Origin: Clostridia bacterium | GTDB taxonomy: Bacteria > Bacillota > Clostridia > Oscillospirales > RGIG577 | Reading direction: 5' to 3' | Assembly: GCA_017405765.1 (NCBI GenBank) | Contig: JAFQZS010000027.1 | Coordinates: forward strand, 1-64,000 | Length of the DNA stretch: 64,000 bases | Program-made: the position numbers and the translations under genes | The notes under the pieces: model-generated | What the model was told of the DNA's origin: nothing | Database searches by the model: none | The model's input: the letters and a program-made list of their open reading frames with translations, nothing else | Part shown: piece by piece, positions 57,823-64,000 of the stretch | How the letters are laid out: each line of letters opens with the position of its first letter | Position numbering within the stretch: the first letter of the stretch is position 1

Positions 57823-58212
57823 ATGAACAGCGAAATAAGGGCGCTTATAGCGGCCGCAGACAAGGCTATACGCGAGGAGCGGTTCGACGACCTTATGAGC
57901 TTTTATACCGACGACGCCGTGCTTGTCGTACGCCCTGGCCTTGAGGCGCGGGGAAAGGCGCAGATCAAAGACGCTTTTATTAAGATCGCCGCTTATTTTA
58001 AAAACAGCATCGTGCCTGCGCAGGGCAAAATGATCATGATAGAAGCGGGCGATACCGTGCTTGTGCTGTCGCAGACTTTGCTTCAAGCCGAGAACAGCGA
58101 AAAATCAGAATACCCGATGGAGAGAAGAGCGACTTATGTATACAAAAAAATAAACGGCAATTGGCTTTGTGCAATAGACAATTCATACGGCACGTCTCTT
58201 ATTGACGATTAG
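57823..58212 (+). CDS. SnoaL/DUF4440-like NTF2-fold protein
   Basis: 129 residues. [32 protein letters not shown] and [20 protein letters not shown] fit the SnoaL-like NTF2 fold. ATG 57823 is set by GAAGGAG. Small stand-alone gene; enzymatic role, if any, unknown. Confidence 0.75.
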   Translation: MNSEIRALIAAADKAIREERFDDLMSFYTDDAVLVVRPGLEARGKAQIKDAFIKIAAYFKNSIVPAQGKMIMIEAGDTVLVLSQTLLQAENSEKSEYPMERRATYVYKKINGNWLCAIDNSYGTSLIDD

Positions 58213-58249
58213 TATGATAAAAAACTTTTAATTATTGAGAAAAAATATA

Positions 58250-58278
58250 TTTACAAGATGAAAGTCTTATGATATCAT
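58250..58278 (+). promoter_or_regulatory. rpsO promoter
   Basis: TTTACA (58250-58255), 17 bp, TATCAT (58273-58278). The leader of about 120 nt that follows contains GCTGACTTAGGCAGC-type pairing and may hold the S15 autoregulatory structure (inference). Confidence 0.65.
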
Positions 58279-58405
58279 ATCTAATGTTGCTGACTTAGGC
58301 AGCCTGCCTTTTTCTGAGTTGCGGGACTAAAGACGCCATCGCGTGCTTCACCCGCCCGCTACCCGGATCTGCGGCATTATTTTAAATTTCGGAGGTGAAA
58401 CTATC

Positions 58406-58669
58406 ATGGAAAAAGAGTTAAAGACGAGCATTATCGCCGAGAACCGTCTGCATGAGACGGACACGGGCTCGCCGGAGGTGCAGATCGCCATTCTTACCGA
58501 GCGCATCAACCACCTTACCGAGCATTTAAAGGTCCACAAGAAGGATAATCACTCGCGCCGCGGCCTTTTAAAGATGGTTGGTAAAAGACGTAATCTTTTG
58601 AACTATCTCGTTAAGACCGATATAGAGAGATACCGCGCGATTATCCAGAAGCTCGGCATAAGAAAGTAA
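58406..58669 (+). CDS. rpsO: 30S ribosomal protein S15
   Basis: 87 residues. [39 protein letters not shown] and [17 protein letters not shown] are the universal S15 core. The start at 58406 follows GGAGGTGA; the longer reading frame upstream is leader sequence. Followed by its own terminator and by pnp, the common rpsO-pnp arrangement. Confidence 0.96.
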   Translation: MEKELKTSIIAENRLHETDTGSPEVQIAILTERINHLTEHLKVHKKDNHSRRGLLKMVGKRRNLLNYLVKTDIERYRAIIQKLGIRK

Positions 58670-58686
58670 TTTTACTGCTTAAGAAC

Positions 58687-58718
58687 GAAAAAAACCGCGC
58701 GCTACGCGCGGTTTTTTT
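58687..58718 (+). terminator. Terminator between rpsO and pnp
   Basis: CCGCGCG pairs with CGCGCGG over CTA, flanked by A-run and T7. May also serve as an RNase III-type processing hairpin in the pnp leader. Confidence 0.85.
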
Positions 58719-58825
58719 CTAAACTCACAAAAAGCGAGGGTCGAGAATAGAAGAGAACGGACGCGCGCGTCCGCTGTCTTCTGTTTTCTGCCCTTGCATA
58801 TTAAAAAAATAACAGGAGGGCAAAA

Positions 58826-60904
58826 ATGGAAAGAATATTCGAAACAACCATGACCGGAAGAAAGCTCGTCGTTGAGACCGGCAAGATCGCACAGCTTGCA
58901 AACGGCTCGTGTCTTGTACGTTTCGGTGATACCGTTGTTCTGGCAACGGCGACCATGTCGCAAAAACCGCGCGAGGGCATAGACTTTTTCCCCTTGAGCG
59001 TTGATTTTGAGGAGCGTCTTTACTCCGTCGGAAAGATCCCCGGCGGCTTTATCAAGCGTGAGGGACGTCCCTCCGAAAAGGCGATACTCGCATCGCGCGC
59101 GATAGACAGACCCATACGTCCGCTTTTCCCGAAGGATTTGAGAAACGACGTTTCCGTAGTCATCACCGTGCTTTCGGTAGACCAGGACAATTCGCCCGAG
59201 ATCGCGGGCATGATAGGCGCGTCGGTCGCTCTTTCTATATCCGACATACCGTTCGGCGGCCCTGTGGCGGGCATCCACGTAGGTCTTATCGACGGAGAAT
59301 ATGTGTTCAATCCCAATGAGGAAGAGCGCGCAAAGTCGGATATGCTCGTAACGGTAGTAGGCACGGCAGAGAAGGTAGTTATGCTTGAAACGGCAGCAAA
59401 TCAGGTTCCAGAGCAAGTTGTTATAGACGGCATACTTGCAGGCCATGAGGAAGCCAAGAAGACGGTAGAGTTCATAAATTCCATCGTTTCGGAGATAGGC
59501 AAAGAGAAGATGCCGTTCACGCCGGTGGAGGTCGATCACGACATATACGAAAAAGTTAAGGCATATGCTCAGGACAAGGTGAAATACGCGCTCGACACGC
59601 CCGACAAGAACGTCCGCGAGGAAAGACTGAAGGTCGTATTCGACGATATTATAGAGAATTTAAGCGAAGAGATAGAGACGCTTTCTGAGGTGCTCGACGA
59701 CGTTTTATACAAGCTTCAAAAGGAGATAGTGCGCCGCTGGATGCTCGACGAGGGACGCCGCGTTGACGGACGCGCGATCGACGAGATACGTCCGCTCTCG
59801 GCTGAGGTGGGACTGCTCCCGCGTACTCACGGCTCCGGCCTCTTTACGCGCGGTCAGACGCAGGTGTTGACCGTTGCGACGCTCGGCGCGGTAGGCGAGC
59901 AGCAGATGCTAGACGGCATAGACAACGAGGAGTTCAAGCGCTATATGCACCATTACAACTTCCCGTCGTTCTCGGTAGGCGAAACGCGCCCTTCGAGAGG
60001 CCCCGGCCGCCGCGAGATAGGCCACGGCGCGTTGGCGGAAAAGGCGCTGTTGCCCGTTATTCCCGATGTTGAGACGTTCCCCTATGCGATAAGGCTCGTG
60101 TCCGAGGTGGTCTCGTCGAACGGCTCCACTTCCCAGGGCGCTATCTGCGGCTCCACGCTTGCGCTTATGGACGCGGGCGTTCCGATACTCGCTCCCGTAG
60201 CCGGAATTTCGTGCGGACTTATGAGCGAGGGCGACAAGTGGATAACGATGACCGACATACAGGGTCTAGAGGACTTCTTCGGCGATATGGATTTTAAGGT
60301 GGCAGGCACGAAGAAGGGCATTACGGCAATTCAGATGGACTTAAAGAACGACGGACTTACTCCCGAGATAATAACTAAGGCCATTTATCAGACGCGCGAC
60401 GCGAGATACCGCATACTCGACGAGGTAATGCTTCCGTGCATACCCGAGCCGAGAGCCGAGCTTTCAAAGTACGCGCCCAAGATGTTCACCATGACTATCC
60501 CCGTAGATAAGATACGCGAAGTTATCGGCTCCGGTGGCAAGGTCATACAGAAGATAGTTGCCGACACCGGCGCGAAGATAGATATAGAGGACGACGGTAA
60601 GATATTCATTGCGGCGGTAGAGCCCGGAAGCGGCGAGCGCGCTATGGAGATAATAAACGCCATCGTGCTCGACCCCGAGGTAGGCAAGACGTATTCGGGC
60701 AGAGTAACGCGTCTTATGACGTTCGGCGCGTTCGTAGAGATCGCTCCCGGCAAGGAGGGCCTCGTACACATCTCGAAGATGGCCGACAAGCGCGTTGCAA
60801 AGGTAGAGGACGTTGTAGCAGTCGGCGACGAGGTGCGCGTAAAGCTTACGGAAATAGACAAGCAGGGCAGAATAAATCTTTCGATGAAAGATGCGGATAA
60901 ATAA
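58826..60904 (+). CDS. pnp: Polyribonucleotide nucleotidyltransferase
   Basis: 692 residues. First RNase PH domain ([20 protein letters not shown]), helical domain, second RNase PH domain with [16 protein letters not shown] and phosphate-binding [15 protein letters not shown], then KH ([20 protein letters not shown]) and S1 ([20 protein letters not shown]). 3'-5' phosphorolytic exoribonuclease of the degradosome. Confidence 0.96.
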   Translation: MERIFETTMTGRKLVVETGKIAQLANGSCLVRFGDTVVLATATMSQKPREGIDFFPLSVDFEERLYSVGKIPGGFIKREGRPSEKAILASRAIDRPIRPLFPKDLRNDVSVVITVLSVDQDNSPEIAGMIGASVALSISDIPFGGPVAGIHVGLIDGEYVFNPNEEERAKSDMLVTVVGTAEKVVMLETAANQVPEQVVIDGILAGHEEAKKTVEFINSIVSEIGKEKMPFTPVEVDHDIYEKVKAYAQDKVKYALDTPDKNVREERLKVVFDDIIENLSEEIETLSEVLDDVLYKLQKEIVRRWMLDEGRRVDGRAIDEIRPLSAEVGLLPRTHGSGLFTRGQTQVLTVATLGAVGEQQMLDGIDNEEFKRYMHHYNFPSFSVGETRPSRGPGRREIGHGALAEKALLPVIPDVETFPYAIRLVSEVVSSNGSTSQGAICGSTLALMDAGVPILAPVAGISCGLMSEGDKWITMTDIQGLEDFFGDMDFKVAGTKKGITAIQMDLKNDGLTPEIITKAIYQTRDARYRILDEVMLPCIPEPRAELSKYAPKMFTMTIPVDKIREVIGSGGKVIQKIVADTGAKIDIEDDGKIFIAAVEPGSGERAMEIINAIVLDPEVGKTYSGRVTRLMTFGAFVEIAPGKEGLVHISKMADKRVAKVEDVVAVGDEVRVKLTEIDKQGRINLSMKDADK

Positions 60905-60918
60905 CACGGGATCAAAAA

Positions 60919-60942
60919 GGCGGCAGGGAGCCGCCTTTTTTG
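60919..60942 (+). terminator. Terminator after pnp
   Basis: GGCGGC pairs with GCCGCC over AGGGA, then TTTTTTG. Confidence 0.85.
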
Positions 60943-61010
60943 CGTCAAATCTCCTATTTAAAATTATTTTCTTGCTTTCAAAGTAAGAAAAAGATACTTG
61001 AAAAGGAACC

Positions 61011-61028
61011 TTAGAACCTTGGTTCTAA
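61011..61028. repeat. 18-bp hairpin palindrome TTAGAACC-TT-GGTTCTAA
   Basis: Perfect 8-bp arms with TT/GG-centre in the gap between pnp and ung. Too short a T-tail for a terminator; a possible protein-binding site. No nearby promoter is obvious. Confidence 0.3.
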
Positions 61029-61110
61029 TGAAGCACTGCGCCTCTCGTGAGAGGCATACGCGCAGGCGCAGCATATGAAAAACTTCAGGCGCATCGGCGC
61101 ACAAAAGCGC

Positions 61111-61152
61111 ATAAAATATAAAAAGCCGTATTCGCGGCTTTTTATATTTTAT
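61111..61152. terminator. 18-bp perfect-stem terminator overlapping the ung stop codon
   Basis: ATAAAATATAAAAAGCCG pairs with CGGCTTTTTATATTTTAT over loop TATTCG-type bases. Convergent terminator for ung (minus) and read-through from pnp (plus). The ung stop lies inside the stem. Confidence 0.75.
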
Positions 61153-61810
61153 CCCATAATATTTCTTTTCCGCCGTGCGAGCTCAAAAATTCATTAGCAC
61201 GCACGAAGTGACCGCAGCCGAAAAATCCGCTGTGAGCTGAAAGCGGGCTTGGATGCGCGGCTTCCAGCACGAGATGACGGTCGTTTAATATAAATTCGCG
61301 CTTTGCGCGCGCATGCGCGCCCCAAAGCATGAAAACGAGCGGCCTTTCGCGCTCAGAAAGCGACCAGATTATCCTGTCCGTAAGATGCTCCCAGCCGAGC
61401 TTTTTATGCGAGGCAGGCTCATGCGCGCGCACCGTGAGCGTTGTATTAAGAAGCAGTACGCCCTGACGCGCCCAGCCGGTAAGACAGCCTGTTTTGGGCA
61501 TTTTCAGCCCCGTTTCCGTTTCGATCTCTTTAAAAATATTTACAAGCGAAGGAGGAGGCTTTATTCCGTCCGGTACGGAAAAGCAGAGTCCGTGCGCCTG
61601 ACCCTCGCCGTGATACGGGTCCTGCCCGAGTATCACCACGTTTGTATCGCCGTAGGAAGTGAGTTTAAGCGCGTTGAAGATATCGCCCATAGGCGGAAAA
61701 ACGGTCTGAGTTCTATACTCCTGCGCCAAAGCGGTGCGAAGCTTTTTGTAATAGCCCTTGTCAAACTCTCCCGAAAGCACATCGTCCCAGTCGTTGCCTA
61801 TATGTACCAC
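61142..61810 (-). CDS. ung: Uracil-DNA glycosylase, family 1
   Basis: 222 residues. Catalytic water-activating motif GQDPYHGEGQAHGLCFSV, uracil-binding NTTLTVRAHEP and DNA-intercalating loop HPSPLSAHSGFFGCGHF. Removes uracil from DNA in base-excision repair. Starts 15 bp after the hexomutase gene. Confidence 0.95.
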   Translation of the reverse strand: MVHIGNDWDDVLSGEFDKGYYKKLRTALAQEYRTQTVFPPMGDIFNALKLTSYGDTNVVILGQDPYHGEGQAHGLCFSVPDGIKPPPSLVNIFKEIETETGLKMPKTGCLTGWARQGVLLLNTTLTVRAHEPASHKKLGWEHLTDRIIWSLSERERPLVFMLWGAHARAKREFILNDRHLVLEAAHPSPLSAHSGFFGCGHFVRANEFLSSHGGKEILWDKI

Positions 61811-61824
61811 CTGAAATCACCTCG

Positions 61825-63342
61825 TCAGTAATTAAGAAGCGGCGACGTATCTACATAAGGGTAAGCTTTCAAAAACTCTGCCATACGGTGTGCAATCTCG
61901 CGCACGCCGCCCTCGTTGTCGGTTTCTATATTAAGCGGCAAAAGCGGATCGTGAAGCGACATGCGTATGAGCAGCCAGCCCTGCGCCGAAATATCGGAAA
62001 ACGATACGCGAACGCCCTCATAAGAGTTTTCGGCTACATCATAGCCTGACTTATGCGCATATTCTTCAAAATCGTGGAGCACCTTTGATGCGCAGCTTTT
62101 GAAATCTTCGTCGGATATCTTTAAGCGAAATTCCTTTGCCTCTTTCGCTTCCTTTAGATCTGATATAAGCGAATCTATCGTTTTGCCTTTCTTAAAAAGA
62201 CGGGAGGCTTCAATTATTATTTTTACGGTGAGATATGCTCCGTCGTCGAGGAAGAAATTTTCTCCCAGCGCGCAATGTCCCGACGTTTCTATTGCAAGCT
62301 CGCACTTAAGACCGGCGCGATTCAGGCGAATAGCTTCGTTGATAACGTTTTTATATCCGCGCTTGAAGCGTTTGTGCGTCATTTTAAGATCGCGTTCGAG
62401 AAAATCCGTAAGCTTGTCCGACGTTACGGAGTCGGTGACTACTATGCTGTTCGGGCAGTACGTTGAAACGATAGACGCCGCAAGAGCGACGATGGCGTTC
62501 CTGTTTATAGGACGGCCGTTCTTGTCTACTGCGGCTGCACGGTCAACGTCGGTGTCGAAAATAAGTCCCAGGTCGGCGCCGTTTTTCACAACAGCACTGC
62601 ATAAGGCGTCCATGGCCGCCGCATTTTCGGGATTTGGTTCGTGATTCGGGAACATTCCGTCAGGCTCAAGATAGAGGCTCCCCTCTGTATCGGCGCCCAG
62701 CGGATCCAAGACCTTTTTTACAAAAAAGCCTCCTGCGCCGTTTCCGGCGTCAACGATTATTTTAAGGCCCTTTAAGGGATGCTCACGATCGAGCGCGCCG
62801 ACGCCGTCCTTTATCTTTTCCCTGAGAAAACGGCAGTAGCGGTCCATAAGAGGCATGAAAGCGGGAGTAAAGCTTTCATCGGGAGCATATGACGACGAGT
62901 CGTCTTCGGCAGCCGAAATAAGCTCCTTTATATCGTTTTTTTCAAGTCCGCCGTGACTGTCAAAAAATTTCATGCCGTTTCTGTTGTATGGCAGATGACT
63001 TGCGGTTATCATGATCGCGCCGTCGGACCCAAACTCCTCGAAGACCGTTGACATGAACATGGACGGCGTGGAGGAAAGCCCCGTATAAAAACCGTTTGCG
63101 CCCGTGCTGATAATGCCTGAGATCACCGCTTTAGATAATGGGATAGCCGTTATACGCGAGTCGTGTCCCACATATATTGAGATCTTCGACAGATCCTTCC
63201 CTGTGCGCCGAGATAAGAATACCGCAAAGGCGCGCGCCAGACTGTATGCAGCCTGCGGCGTAAAATTTGCCTCTTTGTTTTCATCAGATACGCTTACTCC
63301 GCGTATATCGCTGCCGTTTTGAAGATCAGAGTATTTTGCCAT
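61825..63342 (-). CDS. Phosphomannomutase/phosphoglucomutase family enzyme
   Basis: 505 residues. Alpha-D-phosphohexomutase: catalytic serine in MITASHLPYNRNGMKFF, metal loop FDTDVDRAAAVD, sugar loop IETSGHCALGENFFLDDGAY and a C-terminal phosphate-binding region with DNEGGVREIAHRM. ATG 63342 is favoured over 63351, which would abut the AAAGGA ribosome site. Supplies sugar-1-phosphates for envelope polymers; substrate not resolved. Confidence 0.88.
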   Translation of the reverse strand: MAKYSDLQNGSDIRGVSVSDENKEANFTPQAAYSLARAFAVFLSRRTGKDLSKISIYVGHDSRITAIPLSKAVISGIISTGANGFYTGLSSTPSMFMSTVFEEFGSDGAIMITASHLPYNRNGMKFFDSHGGLEKNDIKELISAAEDDSSSYAPDESFTPAFMPLMDRYCRFLREKIKDGVGALDREHPLKGLKIIVDAGNGAGGFFVKKVLDPLGADTEGSLYLEPDGMFPNHEPNPENAAAMDALCSAVVKNGADLGLIFDTDVDRAAAVDKNGRPINRNAIVALAASIVSTYCPNSIVVTDSVTSDKLTDFLERDLKMTHKRFKRGYKNVINEAIRLNRAGLKCELAIETSGHCALGENFFLDDGAYLTVKIIIEASRLFKKGKTIDSLISDLKEAKEAKEFRLKISDEDFKSCASKVLHDFEEYAHKSGYDVAENSYEGVRVSFSDISAQGWLLIRMSLHDPLLPLNIETDNEGGVREIAHRMAEFLKAYPYVDTSPLLNY

Positions 63343-63382
63343 AAGTACCATTCCTTTGCTTTGCGAAAAAAGTGTGCGGCGT

Positions 63383-64000
63383 CTATTTTATCCTGCGGCA
63401 TTCAAGGTAATACCGCTTGTCCCACGCTTCTCCCATGGAAAATGTCTTTCGGGGAAGCGCGCCGTCCTCTATAACTGTGGGGAACAGATCGCTTTTATAT
63501 ACTTCGGGGAGTATAAAGCCCACATTTTCGGGCTTTTTTGAATGCACACGCACTACGGTCTTGCCGTGTATGTAATCCACCTCGCCGCCGTGAGCGGCGG
63601 TGTAAGCGTCCAAAAAATTCTGAAGCGAACCGACGCACAGCTTTGAAGTAGGCTTTGTAATGGAAACGGTGTGAGGTTCGGTATTTATTATATATGTAAA
63701 AGTCTGTTCTCCGTCTCCTTCTATAAGGCCAAGCGCCTCGGTCATCTCTCGCACAAGATCTTCTGTATCTGCGCCGAAAAGCACGCGGTGTATCGGCTCG
63801 AAGACAAGCGCCTTCGAGTGAAGGTTCACCACTTCGACAAGCGCATACCTTGCGGGATGGCTGGCAGCCGCTTCGTTTCCTATTTCGGCCTTTAAGTTTT
63901 CGTAGCACTGCTTTGCCGTTGCAAGCGAATGGTTCCCGTCGCCCATTGCAAACAAAAGCACGCCCTTGTTTTTGGTGTTGTATTTCTTTTCAAACGTCTC
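63383..64000 (-). CDS. DUF1015 family protein, 5' end outside the window
   Basis: C-terminal part of a DUF1015 protein: FAMGDGNHSLATAKQCYENL (the family GDGNHS motif) and VYKSDLFPTVIEDGALPRKT. The frame is open to the window edge at 64000, so the N-terminal half is missing. Often near serA/serC-type genes in Clostridia; function unknown. Separated from the hexomutase gene by 40 bp on the same strand. Confidence 0.85.
   Translation of the reverse strand, partial: ETFEKKYNTKNKGVLLFAMGDGNHSLATAKQCYENLKAEIGNEAAASHPARYALVEVVNLHSKALVFEPIHRVLFGADTEDLVREMTEALGLIEGDGEQTFTYIINTEPHTVSITKPTSKLCVGSLQNFLDAYTAAHGGEVDYIHGKTVVRVHSKKPENVGFILPEVYKSDLFPTVIEDGALPRKTFSMGEAWDKRYYLECRRIK

Overview
The window looks like a chromosomal segment of an anaerobic, Gram-positive-type Clostridia relative, probably gut-associated; no species call is possible from sequence alone. 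Pointers are SpoVT, several S-layer-homology (SLH) proteins, rubrerythrin and a rubredoxin fusion, the Bacillus/Clostridium-type nusA-infB operon order, frequent TTG/GTG starts behind strong GGAGG sites, and clean sigmaA-type promoters. Housekeeping genes use ATA heavily for Ile. Genes at about 2-22 kb, 31.9-33.9 kb and 36.3-37.5 kb read as ATC/ATT-rich, which suggests acquired modules (an impression by eye, not a count).

Layout. 0-2 kb: DUF202 protein and a metallo-beta-lactamase/rubredoxin fusion. 2-22.4 kb: an accessory, partly decayed region. It holds a secreted SLH M6-type protease, two hybrid sensor kinases (one frameshifted), a solute-binding lipoprotein, an IS3 remnant, a lipoprotein-type cytidine deaminase, a 1201-residue SLH beta-helix protein, a YbaK remnant, an AbiE toxin-antitoxin pair with an amber codon in the toxin, and a GNAT remnant. 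Four copies of one dispersed repeat sit at module boundaries here. 22.5-31.8 kb: conserved core (dus, ECF sigma/anti-sigma, tagO, trpS, aminotransferase, gltX, rubrerythrin). 31.8-34.1 kb: a small secreted/membrane cluster with an in-frame TAG and a 19-bp tandem repeat. 34-37.5 kb: phosphoesterase, methyltransferase and a second ECF sigma with partner. 37.6-40.9 kb: a TPP-riboswitch thiamine salvage/transport operon. 40.9-47.3 kb: a complete type V-A CRISPR-Cas locus, all on the minus strand: cas12a-cas4-cas1-cas2, leader, then a seven-repeat array. 47.4-49.1 kb: BspA-like LRR surface protein. 49.3-61 kb: spoVT, then rimP-nusA-rnpM-ylxQ-infB-rbfA-nrnA-truB-ribF, a SnoaL-like gene, rpsO and pnp. 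61.1-64 kb: ung, a phosphohexomutase and a DUF1015 gene cut by the window edge.

The most striking element is 186 bp upstream of cas12a. An isolated 19-nt copy of the crRNA hairpin half-repeat lies on the minus strand just after a consensus promoter (TTGAAA, 17 bp, TATAAT) and is followed by a short pseudo-spacer and a hairpin terminator. The first 11 nt of the pseudo-spacer match the cas12a promoter exactly, between its -35 (TTGACA) and -10 (TAAAAT), next to a TTTA PAM that lies inside the -10. This is the architecture expected of a Cas-regulating RNA (CreR) by which Cas12a represses its own promoter through partial complementarity.
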